DNA of 64,000 nucleotides from Leptospira inadai serovar Lyme str. 10 (lineage in GTDB: Bacteria; Spirochaetota; Leptospiria; Leptospirales; Leptospiraceae). Location of the stretch: positions 62,001 to 126,000 of the forward strand of contig NZ_AHMM02000024.1 in assembly GCF_000243675.2 (NCBI RefSeq), read 5' to 3'. Each line of letters starts with the position of its first letter. Position 1 is the stretch's first letter. The position numbers were made by a program, and so were the translations under genes. Below, in pieces: positions 33,913 through 42,985 of this stretch. The notes under the pieces were generated by a model, which was given only the letters and a program-made list of their open reading frames with translations, was not told where the DNA came from and did no database searches.

Positions 33913-36444
33913 TCAGGATTTTTCAAAGGGCAGCGATACGTGGAAGACCGTTTTGCCCGGGTTCGATTCGAACCAAATTTTACCCTGGTGTTTTTCGACG
34001 ATCCGTTTGGCGATATCCAAGCCCAGCCCCGATCCTTCCCCCAGGGCCTTTGTGGTAAAGAAGACCTCGAACACTCTATCCTTGGTTTCGGTCGGAATTC
34101 CGGGACCGTTATCTTCGATCGATACCAAAACCTCGTCTCCATCCACATGCGCTCGAATGGATAATTTCCCCTTATAGTTCATGGCTTGAACCGAGTTCAT
34201 AATCAGATTCGTCCAAAGATGCATCAAATCGTCGGGAAAACCTAGAAAGGAAGGAACATCTTTTAGATCCGTGGAAACTTCGACCCCATGTTTGAATAGA
34301 TTCTGATAGAGAGTCAACACCGTATCCACGTTATCCTTTAAAGAAAAAATCCGTTTGCGCTGGGAAGACTCGAAATGGGCGAAGCTTCGGAGAGCATAAA
34401 CGATTTTGGAAGAACGTTCCACGGCCGTTCGAATTGTAGCCACGCTTTGCTCGGGTCCCAATAAATTCAAAAAGAAAGGAAGCAGATCCCTGGTTTTCGC
34501 TTCGGTCACTAACGGAAGAAATTTTTTCCAATCGGAAATGATTCCGTGATCCACAAGCAATTCGGCTGTTTCATCCGGTAGTAAGACGTTGCAGGTATTC
34601 ATTTCTTCCTTCAATTGTGCAAGCACTCTCCTTCGTTCCAATCCGATCGTCATTTCTTTGGAATCGATTCCTCGCCGGATAAGCTCCTCGAAAAGATTCC
34701 ATTCCTTGTCGGTGAGCTTCGTCAACTTGTTCAACTCGGTTCGGATCCCGCTTCTAATTTTACCTAGATGTGAAAGAATATTATGCCCGGCCGCATGGAT
34801 GGCTCCGATCGGATTATTGATTTCGTGAGCGATTCCGGCTGCAAGTTGTCCCAGGTCGGCCAGCTTGGAAGTTTGAATGAGTTGTGATTGAGTTCGTTTT
34901 AAGTTCAGAAGGGCTTCTTCGAGTTCCTTCTTTTGCAGCTCGATGATCGCGTTCTTATCGGAAATTTCTTCGTTCGCTCGCTGGAGAGTGTGAATTCGGC
35001 CTTCCGCCTCCTCTAAGCCGGTTACGTCCGCACCGGTCGAAATAACATAAAGCAATTTCCCTTCTCGGTCCCGCACTTCTTTATGTTCCCAAACGGTGTA
35101 CCTTGACTTTCCGTCTTGGCGTTTGAGATGAATATTGGTCCGGCTGGGAAACCGTTTAGGACCGAACCTCTTGTTAAATATTCTAAAAACCCGATTCTTA
35201 TCGTCCGGAAAAAGAACCACTTCCCAAAACGATTTTCCTTCCAATTGCGGGAGATCATATCCGGTCACTTCCTGACAGGCTTTATTGACCAAAATTAATC
35301 GTCCTTCTCCGTCTAGGACCAGAAAAAGTATTTTAGTGGAATCTAAAATACTTTGCAGAATATCGCGTCTTTCGGAAATCTTCTTTTCTTCCAGGACGCG
35401 CTCCGTAATCTCCCGTAGCGTAACGATTCGAACAATGGAATCGAATTCTCCGAGCGGTTTGATCGATACGTCATAGTATCCGATCGAAATTAAACCAGGA
35501 CGCTTCCATTCGGTCGTAGTTCGTCGACGCATCGCGCAATCATCGAGTGTCTCGACTAGATCCGGAAGAAATCGGGAGAGTTTGGTATCTCCGCGAAGCC
35601 GAGGAGTTCCGATCAGATTTAGAGCGGCTTGGTTGCAATCTATAATATAACTTTCGCGATTTAGAACAAAAACCGCATCTTGAATCCATTCGAAGACTTG
35701 GTTTCTGGCCAGGGGAATCAAATCCAAAATCCGAAAGTAAAAAAGACCGTAGACGCAGATTAAGCAAGAGAAACTAGCGACTAACGGGAAGATGTCGAGC
35801 TTAGGATGAACGAAAGGAACGAATTTTGCCACCGTCATGATTTGCCCGATAAATGGAATGCTCAGAGCGATTAGGAAAACGAGGCTCCGGATTCGGTGAA
35901 ATCCTCTTTGAAAGATCGTGCCCGCAAGAAGGACAAGCAGACAAAGAGCGAATATGACCAAGAAATTATAGACGTAGACGTTCATCCAAGGCCCATATTC
36001 GTAAACTAAGGCTCTCCAAGGTGCGGTATCATCAAAGTAAAAAGAAGATCGAATCCATTCGGGTTTTCCGAACCAAACGATCGTTTCTACGGAGATAGGA
36101 AGGGCTGCAAAGAGAAGTACGGTAATCGGTTTGATGAATCTATCCAAATTCACGACTCTCATGCAAAGAAACGGTAGAGCCGTAACGATGATATCCGGCC
36201 CTAGGAATTGAAAGTTATCCCAAAATAGGATATTATCGGATCTGATGCAAACCATTTCCCAAAAATAACCGAAACTATAGAGGAGCATTCCGAATGAAAC
36301 GCCGGTAAATTCTCTCGAACCGGGGGTATTCCGATTTCGAATAGAGAGGTATAAGGTTAGGAAGGAGAGTATAAAACTGAGAACGGGCAGTAATGCATAG
36401 GGCGTCCAACGAAACCATTCAAACATTTGATTTCCGACATCCAT
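33913..36444 (-). CDS. 7TM-type sensor histidine kinase with two PAS domains
   Basis: 843 residues. N-terminal seven-helix sensor region (about 1-240, HisKN-7TM type), PAS 1 (about 245-350), PAS 2 (about 365-490), a coiled linker, then HisKA with GIAHEINNPIGAI (His540) and a long insert between the phosphoacceptor helix and the ATPase domain. ATPase boxes: LWTNLIMNSVQAMNY, DNGPGIP, GSGLGLDIAKRI. ATG at 36444. Convergent with the SDR gene. The ligand is unknown. No response regulator is adjacent. Confidence 0.92.
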   Translation of the reverse strand: MDVGNQMFEWFRWTPYALLPVLSFILSFLTLYLSIRNRNTPGSREFTGVSFGMLLYSFGYFWEMVCIRSDNILFWDNFQFLGPDIIVTALPFLCMRVVNLDRFIKPITVLLFAALPISVETIVWFGKPEWIRSSFYFDDTAPWRALVYEYGPWMNVYVYNFLVIFALCLLVLLAGTIFQRGFHRIRSLVFLIALSIPFIGQIMTVAKFVPFVHPKLDIFPLVASFSCLICVYGLFYFRILDLIPLARNQVFEWIQDAVFVLNRESYIIDCNQAALNLIGTPRLRGDTKLSRFLPDLVETLDDCAMRRRTTTEWKRPGLISIGYYDVSIKPLGEFDSIVRIVTLREITERVLEEKKISERRDILQSILDSTKILFLVLDGEGRLILVNKACQEVTGYDLPQLEGKSFWEVVLFPDDKNRVFRIFNKRFGPKRFPSRTNIHLKRQDGKSRYTVWEHKEVRDREGKLLYVISTGADVTGLEEAEGRIHTLQRANEEISDKNAIIELQKKELEEALLNLKRTQSQLIQTSKLADLGQLAAGIAHEINNPIGAIHAAGHNILSHLGKIRSGIRTELNKLTKLTDKEWNLFEELIRRGIDSKEMTIGLERRRVLAQLKEEMNTCNVLLPDETAELLVDHGIISDWKKFLPLVTEAKTRDLLPFFLNLLGPEQSVATIRTAVERSSKIVYALRSFAHFESSQRKRIFSLKDNVDTVLTLYQNLFKHGVEVSTDLKDVPSFLGFPDDLMHLWTNLIMNSVQAMNYKGKLSIRAHVDGDEVLVSIEDNGPGIPTETKDRVFEVFFTTKALGEGSGLGLDIAKRIVEKHQGKIWFESNPGKTVFHVSLPFEKS

Positions 36445-36570
36445 GCGTATTTTATCAAGACCCTTGCGGCGGAGATTCTATCCAAAAAGAATTTCCGGAT
36501 AATCTAGGATTTACGATACAAATTTTTGGGAAGGATGGATTTCAAAATGAATTTCTTAAATGTTCGATTC

Positions 36571-38175
36571 TTAAGAATTCATCGTTTTTCGAAATAGCTG
36601 TAAAACAGTCATTCCCCCCGACATATTAGCGAAAGCGGAAAAGCCCCCCATCATTGCCCCGCTTAATCCGGGAGAGGCTGCGTCCGCCCCCGTTAATGTC
36701 AAATTTTCGACGGGAGTTTTTGGGGAAAACCAAGGGGATTTAGCCTCTCTAAATCGATCGGGCACGCAGGGCAGACCGTAGATGGTTCCTTTTCGATGTA
36801 AGGTAAAATGTTCCGTGGTTATCGGAGTGGAAAGTTCGGCATATTCCACCAGATTCTTAAATCCTTTGTATTTCTCTTCCACGTAATCCAGAAGGCGACG
36901 AATCAGCTCGGCTTTTTTGGCTTTGTAGATTTCGTTTCGTTCCTTCCAAGGTTGGTCTTTCCAAAGTTCGAAAGCTTTGTAATCGCAGAAGGCGATGATC
37001 TCGGCGGTGTGATCGTGAGCTTCCGGATCCTTTAAAGAAGGAAAGGATAGATAGACTCCCGGGATTTTCCCTCCTTCCGTCCATTTATATCCTTCCGAAA
37101 AATTCTTATCATGATCGTACGAAGAATAGATCCAATGATTTTCTCCTCTAAAGCCGAGTTTGCTCGGATCTTCCTTTAAACCTAAGTAGAGAGTCACATT
37201 TGCCGTCAACGGATACACTTTCGAGAAAGATTCCAGTTCTTGACGATAGGGGAGTTTCACCGAAATCGGTAAAAGATTTACGAAAGTATTATATGCTCCC
37301 GCGTCGGACACGATTTGAGGAGCGTAATACGTTTCTTCGATTTCCTTTCCTTCTTCCTCCGTTTTCCTTTTGTTCAGAACTCTGACTCCGATCGCCTTTC
37401 CTTTTACGACGAGTATCTCCTTCACTTCCCTGGATAACGCAATTTTGCCGCCGTGAGCCTTGAGAATATCTTGGACTGCCTGTGCGATCTGACCGGAGCC
37501 GCCTATCGGATAAAAGCCACCCTTTAGATAATGTGCGACAATAAGAGCGTGAATGGCAAAGGAGCTTATTTTGGGAGGGAGGCCGTAATCTCCCCATTGA
37601 GAGCAAAGGACCGCCTTGAGCTTTTGGTCTTGAAAGTTTTTATCCAAATATTCTCCTGTCGTCACCAAAGCTGAGGAAGAGCCGATCAGATCCAAAGCGG
37701 CACCGAAAGTGTCCAAAAAAGGAGGTAAGGCCTTGAGCATCATATGCCGTCCGTGCCAGGAGGCTACCTTTTTGATATCGTGAAAATATCGGCGGATCGC
37801 TTCTTTTTCTTCCGGAAAAGAGTCCATTAAATCTTTTTCATATACCTTCGGATCGTTCTTAACGCTAAAGGTAAAATCCGGATACACAAACTTCTCGAAA
37901 ACATCCGGCATCGGCTGCCAGCGGACCTTACCTGCCGTGACTAAATCGAAAACCTTCCTGAGAGCTGAGTCCGGTTGCATATCGCCTACATAATGGATTC
38001 CGACATCCCAAAGAAATTTTCCTTCTCGCTTGAAAACGTGAGTGAAGCCTCCGGCTTTGAAATGTTGTTCCAAAAGCAGAACTTTCTTATTGGAAAACTG
38101 AGCTAGAAGAGACCCCGTGGTCAATGCTCCCATGCCGGAGCCGATGATAATAGCGTCGTATTCGCGATTTTCCAT
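36571..38175 (-). CDS. CrtI/RetSat-like FAD-dependent oxidoreductase (paralogue 2)
   Basis: 534 residues, paralogous to the gene at 25507 (shared blocks such as WDVGIHYVGDM, QWGDYGLPP, ELSTPITTEHFT). N-terminal IIGSGMGALTTGSLL and C-terminal TLTGADAASPGLSGAMMGG bind FAD. Likely a polyene or lipid desaturase/saturase-type enzyme. Encoded upstream of the 7TM kinase on the same strand, 126 bp apart. Confidence 0.88.
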   Translation of the reverse strand: MENREYDAIIIGSGMGALTTGSLLAQFSNKKVLLLEQHFKAGGFTHVFKREGKFLWDVGIHYVGDMQPDSALRKVFDLVTAGKVRWQPMPDVFEKFVYPDFTFSVKNDPKVYEKDLMDSFPEEKEAIRRYFHDIKKVASWHGRHMMLKALPPFLDTFGAALDLIGSSSALVTTGEYLDKNFQDQKLKAVLCSQWGDYGLPPKISSFAIHALIVAHYLKGGFYPIGGSGQIAQAVQDILKAHGGKIALSREVKEILVVKGKAIGVRVLNKRKTEEEGKEIEETYYAPQIVSDAGAYNTFVNLLPISVKLPYRQELESFSKVYPLTANVTLYLGLKEDPSKLGFRGENHWIYSSYDHDKNFSEGYKWTEGGKIPGVYLSFPSLKDPEAHDHTAEIIAFCDYKAFELWKDQPWKERNEIYKAKKAELIRRLLDYVEEKYKGFKNLVEYAELSTPITTEHFTLHRKGTIYGLPCVPDRFREAKSPWFSPKTPVENLTLTGADAASPGLSGAMMGGFSAFANMSGGMTVLQLFRKTMNS

Positions 38176-38912
38176 ATATTCTTTCTTTGCTAGCCTAGGC
38201 GATAGAATCGGGCATCACAGAATTCAAACCGATTCTAAGAAAAATCCAATCTAAAAAAGGCGAAAAAATCGTTTGTGAAGCCTATGACTTACATCAATCG
38301 TCCGCGTTCATTTATCGAGGATATAGTAAGCCCGCATCTGGATAGGATTTATAGAGAGATTCTTGTAAGACTTTCGTATCGTAGCGTCTTAGGGCAAATC
38401 ATGATTTTTGCAAGTAAACTCCTAAAGGAACGCCGCCGCTCTTTCTGTCTTTTAATTCGATTGAATTTAATTTTCGACTCCCTTCGGCCTCGGAAGCAAA
38501 AACTACTAACCAAGTTTCCCTTGTTGCGATCTGGAAATTACCGCAGGGAATTCTTCTCATGGCTCGCTCGAGAATTTGCCGGCCCATTTTAGATTCGCTT
38601 GTCCTCCCCCGTTAAAAGAATCCACTCATCTTACTTTTTATGAAAAGGAAGAATTTCGCCCGAAGAAATACGGCCATAACTCGAGTCGTATGACGAAATC
38701 TTGTAAGAGGTTCACCGAATACAGGACGAGAGAAATTTCCCACGTTATGTGATCTTTTTTGAGCTATTCCGACATATATTCGACAAATCTACTTGACCAA
38801 ATTGCTCATTTACTATTTTTTTTGAGCCTTCGGGATCCAAGGGGCGAAGCCATGAAGATCGCGTCCTTTATAATATACTATACAAATTTTTAGTATTTTC
38901 TATTCATTGCCC
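38176..38912. other. Gap between the CrtI-like gene and the recombinase; no gene called
   Basis: 737 bp. A 105-codon frame (38275-38592, +) and a 62-codon frame (38399-38587, -) overlap each other. Neither has a ribosome site or recognised family. The sequence becomes A+T-rich towards the recombinase, marking the left side of the accessory region. Confidence 0.5.
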
Positions 38913-39968
38913 ATGACGCCAAAAGTCAAGATTCTTCTGGATTGGATTGATGGGAGGGCTTTTTTCAGAATTCGGATGCTTCAATTCGATTCTAGGATAT
39001 TTGATTTTTTTAAAAAACTTCCGAATGCGAAATGGGTTCGAAATTCGAGAGAATGGTTGGTCCCTCGATCCGATGCACATTTATCCGAATTTCTTTTTTC
39101 TACCGGGAGATTTGTGGAGGCAGATCCTGATATCTTACTTCTCCCCTTGAAAACCGAACTGTTGAGGAGAAATTACAGTAGGAAAACCGAAAAGGCCTAC
39201 TTTCTGTACAACCGAGCCTTTTTAAAAGCTTCAGGAAAGCATCCTTACTATGTGGAAGATTCTGATCTAATCGGATATTTGGATACTATTCATTATAGGC
39301 GCAGACTTTCCTCTGTCACGGTTCGTTCCATTCTACAGGCTTTGAAATTTTACTATAATTCGGTTCTCGGAAGGCAATTTCTTTTCTCTTATTCCATTCC
39401 GAAGCGCGAAAGGAAAATTCCGGAGGCTCTAACTAAGGATGAAGTCTTCAAGATCTTGAATATTCCGCTAAATGCTAAACATAGGCTTCTTTTATCCTTA
39501 TGTTATGGAGCAGGTTTACGTGTAAGCGAGTTAGTTTCTATCCGGGGAATTGACATAAATTGGAAAAAGAATCAGATTCGAATACGGCAAGGAAAAGGAA
39601 AGAAGGATAGGTCTACGATTCTGCCTAAATTTTGTAAGGAAGAACTAAGAAAAAGCGTTAATCGCTCCGGAGAGAATTCTTGGGTGTTTCAAGGCCAATC
39701 GGGGAATTCACATCTTCATGTTAGAACTGCCGAACGTGTTTTCGAATCTTCGCGCGATAAGGCTCTTATCAAGAAGGATGTCTCAATTCATGATCTTCGG
39801 CATGCTTTTGCGATTCATTTGCTTGAATCGGGAACTTCCATAAAAATCATTCAGAAATTACTTGGGCATGTTTCGGTTCGTACTACCGAGATTTATGCCC
39901 GGATCATCGACCCTACGCTACTGATGGTTCAAAGTCCACTGGACGCTTTACATTCGGCAGAGATTTAG
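38913..39968 (+). CDS. Tyrosine recombinase (integron-integrase-like) with N-terminal HARP-like domain
   Basis: 351 residues from ATG 38913 (TTG 38907 possible). Residues ~19-60 (QFDSRIFDFFKKLPNAKW, then REWLVP) match the HARP-like motif seen at the front of some tyrosine recombinases. A SAM-like core-binding domain follows (SRKTEKAYFLYNRAFL). Catalytic residues: Arg203 (GLRVSEL), Lys in GKGKKDR, His293/Arg296 (HDLRHAF), His319 (LLGHVS), Tyr328 (TEIYARI). The C-terminal VQSPLDAL recalls the SPLD.L end of integron integrases, but the integron-specific insert before HxLRH is absent. Next to repeats and TA pairs. Confidence 0.85.
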   Translation: MTPKVKILLDWIDGRAFFRIRMLQFDSRIFDFFKKLPNAKWVRNSREWLVPRSDAHLSEFLFSTGRFVEADPDILLLPLKTELLRRNYSRKTEKAYFLYNRAFLKASGKHPYYVEDSDLIGYLDTIHYRRRLSSVTVRSILQALKFYYNSVLGRQFLFSYSIPKRERKIPEALTKDEVFKILNIPLNAKHRLLLSLCYGAGLRVSELVSIRGIDINWKKNQIRIRQGKGKKDRSTILPKFCKEELRKSVNRSGENSWVFQGQSGNSHLHVRTAERVFESSRDKALIKKDVSIHDLRHAFAIHLLESGTSIKIIQKLLGHVSVRTTEIYARIIDPTLLMVQSPLDALHSAEI

Positions 39969-40348
39969 ACCATAGTAATATACACACAAAGTAAAATCAA
40001 AACTTCACCTCCCATTTATGAAAGAAATCACCTAAATGGTATATTCAAATGGATTCGATGAGCTCTTTATAACTCGGGGATTTTGTCCGTAACGATATCT
40101 CTGAACACCAAGGCTAGTATTTAAAGCAATCTACGATACAATAATAGGAATGCGATTTATCCGACACGCCGGACATGTGCACCTTATACGAAGATTCGCC
40201 GGTGTCCTCCTTTGACGAAACAGCAGAAGGCGGCGCGGGGGTTGTATTTTTATCCAACGCTACAGAGATTTTGAGTTATACGAAATGGCTGGAAAATTGC
40301 TTCTGAATGAGAATTGACGAAATATATCAAATATGATATATTGACATT
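39969..40348. other. Gap between recombinase and first TA pair
   Basis: 380 bp with no gene. It contains a GC-rich segment (40159-40260) with imperfect inverted repeats (GACACGCCGG / CCGGTGTC), a GTTATAC word at 40274, and the TA promoter at its end. It could contain a recombination site, which is inference. Confidence 0.45.
40314..40342 (+). promoter_or_regulatory. Promoter with overlapping operator of the first TA pair
   Basis: TTGACG (40314-40319), 17-bp spacer, TATATT (40337-40342). A perfect 9-bp inverted repeat, AATATATCA at 40321 and TGATATATT ending at 40342 with a 4-bp spacer, covers the spacer and -10. The GTG start at 40349 is 6 nt after the -10, so the toxin mRNA would be leaderless. 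Autorepression by the XRE antitoxin is likely. Confidence 0.7.
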
Positions 40349-40690
40349 GTGAAGTTCAAAGTTCAGCTTTTAGAGCCTGCCGAAGATTTCTTACTAAAGT
40401 TGGAGAATAAATTGAAAGCGAAGGCATTTCGAACTATTGAGTTATTAGGAGAATTTGGCCCAGAACTTCGAGAACCTTTTTCTAAAAAGATTCAGGGCTA
40501 TACGGGATTATTTGAATTAAGAATTAAACAAGGTTCCAATATATGTAGGTTATTTTACTTTTTTGAAAAAGGCAGGGTTGTTATAATAACTTCAGGCTTT
40601 GTAAAGAAAGATCAAAAGACTGATAAAGCTGAATTAACTAGAGCGTATAAATTGATGAAAACTTATATAGGAGATGAGCATGAAGCTTAA
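40349..40690 (+). CDS. Type II toxin, Gp49/HigB-like (RelE superfamily)
   Basis: 113 residues. The pattern GLFELRIKQGSNICRLFYFF then VVIITSGFVKK matches phage-derived Gp49-like/HigB toxins that cleave mRNA on the ribosome. GTG start without ribosome site. It overlaps the antitoxin gene by 17 nt. Toxin-first order is typical of HigBA. A+T-rich relative to the core genes. Confidence 0.88.
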   Translation: MKFKVQLLEPAEDFLLKLENKLKAKAFRTIELLGEFGPELREPFSKKIQGYTGLFELRIKQGSNICRLFYFFEKGRVVIITSGFVKKDQKTDKAELTRAYKLMKTYIGDEHEA

Positions 40691-40979
40691 AACTAAAGAC
40701 TTTAATTTGCTTTTAAATAAAGAGCTAAAGAATAAAGATTTTAAAAAAGAATACGATGCTTTTTCCAATGAATTCACTCTTGCTAAAGAAATTATTAAAC
40801 TTCGCAAAAAGAGAAATTTAACTCAGAAAGACTTAGCGGAAAAAATAGGCACGTCTCAACCAGCAATTGCAAGAATTGAGTCTGGGAATTATAGGAATTT
40901 GTCTCTTTCTTTCATTAATCGTCTTGCTAAAGCATTGGATGCGGAGCCTGTTATTCATTTAAAGAGTAAAAGTGCTTAG
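40674..40979 (+). CDS. XRE-family antitoxin (HigA-like)
   Basis: 101 residues (ATG 40674, or ATG 40680 with AGGAGA upstream). Helix-turn-helix: IIKLRKKRNLTQKDLAEKIG, then TSQPAIARIESG. The N-terminal ~40 residues likely wrap the toxin. Unlike the toxin gene, it has a ribosome site. It neutralises the toxin at 40349 and probably binds the palindrome at 40321-40342. Confidence 0.88.
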   Translation: MSMKLKTKDFNLLLNKELKNKDFKKEYDAFSNEFTLAKEIIKLRKKRNLTQKDLAEKIGTSQPAIARIESGNYRNLSLSFINRLAKALDAEPVIHLKSKSA

Positions 40980-41146
40980 CGTAACCAGCCACTTCGTAGA
41001 ACTAAAAATTGTCGCGGCGCTACGGGATCGCTTCGCGACCCTTGCTTGGGCTTCGCCAAATTCCGCTTTGTCACTCGCCTTGCTGAGCAAGCCTCGCGCC
41101 AAGTCCTTCGGACTCGCGGAACTTCGACAATTATCTTTCGTTATCC
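40979..41146 (+). repeat. Structured repeat, copy 1 (attC-like candidate)
   Basis: Begins with GCGTAAC at the end of the antitoxin gene and ends near GTTATCC. A 115-nt core (41000-41114) is 95% identical (6 mismatches, no indels) to 41956-42070. The core contains nested small hairpins (TCGCTTCGCGA, TTGGGCTTCGCCAA, AGTCCTTCGGACT), and AATTGTCG at 41007 pairs with CGACAATT at 41125. The size and fold resemble integron attC sites. The core words fit the GTT/AAC rule only loosely. Confidence 0.65.
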
Positions 41147-41229
41147 GTAAATTGAGCCCCAAATTTTGTTTAATTCCAGGTCGGCCATCCTTGGCCGACT
41201 TTAAAGGACTAATTTCTATTTTCTTTCTA

Positions 41230-41270
41230 CCAAGTAAATAATTGACATTACCAATTATACTTGGCATACT
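41230..41270 (+). promoter_or_regulatory. Promoter with overlapping operator of hicAB
   Basis: TTGACA (41242-41247), 17-bp spacer, CATACT (41265-41270). An inverted repeat CCAAGTA (41230-41236) / TACTTGG (41258-41264) brackets the -35 and spacer. The ATG of hicA at 41279 is 8 nt after the -10, and there is no ribosome site, so a leaderless hicA message is likely. Confidence 0.6.
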
Positions 41271-41278
41271 AGATTTAT

Positions 41279-41464
41279 ATGCCATTAAGCGGCAAAGAAA
41301 TGCTGAAACTATATCAAAAGGACGGTTGGGAAATACTTAGGCAAAAGGGCAGCCACGTCATGGTTGGCAAAGGAATAGATCGAGAAACAATTCCAATGCA
41401 CAAAGAATTAAAGAAGGGTCTTGAAGCTGCTCTACTAAAACATTTGCGAGAAAGCCAGGGGTAA
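41279..41464 (+). CDS. hicA: HicA toxin
   Basis: 61 residues, full HicA length: MPLSGKEMLKLYQKDGWE, then QKGSHVMV with the catalytic His in the GSH motif, and IPMHKELKKGL. A dsRBD-like mRNA interferase. Followed 5 nt later by hicB. No ribosome site before ATG, see promoter entry. Confidence 0.93.
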   Translation: MPLSGKEMLKLYQKDGWEILRQKGSHVMVGKGIDRETIPMHKELKKGLEAALLKHLRESQG

Positions 41465-41469
41465 AATAG

Positions 41470-41895
41470 ATGCACTATCATTTTCGTATACATACAGATA
41501 AAACTGGCTACTGGGCAGAATGCATAGAATTAAAAGGATGTATGACTCAGGCAGAATCTAAAGAGGAATTAGAAGTCAATATTCATGAGGCATTAAATCT
41601 TTATTTGAACGATAATGAAGATTCAAAATCTATATTTCCTCTTCCGAAAAAGAAAGTATCTGGTAGAAATATAATTTTAGCCGCAGTGGACCCTAAAATA
41701 GCGTTTTCTCAAATCTTAAGAATGACAAGATTAAAGCGTGGTCTAAGTCAAAAGCAGGCAGCCTCGCTCATTGGAATGAAGAACTTATATAGTTATCAGC
41801 GGCTTGAGTCACCCAAGAGTGCCAATCCAGCCTTATCAACTATTGCAAGGATTAAGCAGGTTTTTCCTGAGTTAGAACTTGATCAGGTAGTTTAG
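41470..41895 (+). CDS. hicB: HicB antitoxin with C-terminal XRE domain
   Basis: 141 residues. The N-terminal partial RNase H-like domain (TGYWAECIELKGCMTQAES) caps HicA. The C-terminal helix-turn-helix (RLKRGLSQKQAASLIGMKN) binds DNA. AGGGG lies 8 nt before ATG. It probably represses the promoter at 41242-41270. Confidence 0.92.
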   Translation: MHYHFRIHTDKTGYWAECIELKGCMTQAESKEELEVNIHEALNLYLNDNEDSKSIFPLPKKKVSGRNIILAAVDPKIAFSQILRMTRLKRGLSQKQAASLIGMKNLYSYQRLESPKSANPALSTIARIKQVFPELELDQVV

Positions 41896-42335
41896 GTACT
41901 AAGGAAAAACGCCATCTATGGCTTCACGCTAATTTGTTGGGGCTGAACTTTGCCTAACTAAAAATTGTCGCGGCGCTTCGGGATCGCTTCGCGACCCTTG
42001 CTTGGGCTTCGCCAAATTCCGCTTTGTCGCTCGTCTTGCAAAGCAAGCCTTGCGCCAAGTCCTTCGGACTCTAACCTAGTTACGCAAAAGTAGACTATTC
42101 ATTCCAAATCAATCTTTGATTTCTTTGCGCGCACCTTGTCAACGGCACCTTTCGCGGGGCTGATAATTCTTCTAAGTTATCTCTGATGAAAAGAACTAAT
42201 GTAGAATGAATAAAAGTTTTAGGAATATTCGAAAAGTAAACTTTCGCTTCTGCATTAATGCGAAAAGAAAAGACTCAAATTCTCTAAAAGTTCGGTTGAT
42301 GCATTTTAGACATCATTCCATATTGGAAAACAGAT
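41896..42335. other. Gap containing structured repeat copy 2
   Basis: 440 bp. Copy 2 of the structured repeat occupies 41952-42085. The rest, 42086-42335, is A+T-rich with no gene recognised. Confidence 0.55.
41952..42085 (+). repeat. Structured repeat, copy 2 (attC-like candidate)
   Basis: 134 bp after hicB. It begins with GCCTAACTA and ends with TAGTTACGC, whose complement GCGTAACTA matches the beginning at 8 of 9 positions. GCCTAAC fits the RYYYAAC core rule of attC sites. The inner 115 nt match copy 1 with 6 mismatches. Confidence 0.7.
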
Positions 42336-42800
42336 ATGATAAATAAAATTCCTTCTATTATGCTTTGTTTATTTATTCAATGTTCTTCTACCAAATTGTA
42401 TTATGATAATACAAATTACGCGAGAGATGAATTATCTAAATATTCGGACTTCAATTGTATTTTCCCCGAAGGGAAGTTTACCGTTTTCACTACGAATTCA
42501 ATTGAATCGGTAGATTCAGATTTTCCGAATTCCATAGTATTACAGATTGAGAATTTGTCCAAAGGTCAGGCTAAAATGGTTGGTAACATCGGCGTCGGGC
42601 CCGTGAAAGTTCTAAAAGATTCAGCCGGATTAACCTTTATTGAAATTATTCCCGCTGGGGGATATAGTTTCATAACAATTTTCGGAACAAAAAGAAAAGG
42701 CGAGAATTCCTTCCTAGCAATCTTTACGAAACACAATAGTACATACATCTTTCCGCAATCTAGCCAATTCTTTGGAAGTTGTGCCGGCTTATTAAAGTAA
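42336..42800 (+). CDS. Small lipoprotein (hypothetical)
   Basis: 154 residues. Signal peptide MINKIPSIMLCLFIQC with lipobox-like LFIQC. The mature part is beta-rich and Ser/Thr-rich, with no recognised family. It lies between TA pairs in the accessory region and may be a cassette gene. No relation to TA function is apparent. Confidence 0.6.
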   Translation: MINKIPSIMLCLFIQCSSTKLYYDNTNYARDELSKYSDFNCIFPEGKFTVFTTNSIESVDSDFPNSIVLQIENLSKGQAKMVGNIGVGPVKVLKDSAGLTFIEIIPAGGYSFITIFGTKRKGENSFLAIFTKHNSTYIFPQSSQFFGSCAGLLK

Positions 42801-42985
42801 AAATCATTATACATCCGTTAGCTAGACAATTGCTTACGATAATGTACCTTTCTTCTCTTTATATATACAACATAATTCTAGGAGACATAATTACGATTAT
42901 GGGAAGTAACATATGATTAGCAAACTGATGTTTATTAAAAATCGCCCTGTCAGAAACTTACCTAACTTCCACCCAGAAAAATAAA

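Noticed and set aside
38275..38592. 105-codon plus-strand frame and an overlapping 62-codon minus-strand frame (38399-38587)
   Set aside because: No ribosome site, no recognised family, and Arg/Leu-rich composition typical of antisense frames. The minus frame may be part of a dispersed repeat, but this could not be supported inside the window.
42086..42335. attC-like end after the lipoprotein gene (GTTAGCT near 42818) as a third cassette boundary
   Set aside because: No structured repeat accompanies it, so a single heptamer is not enough.
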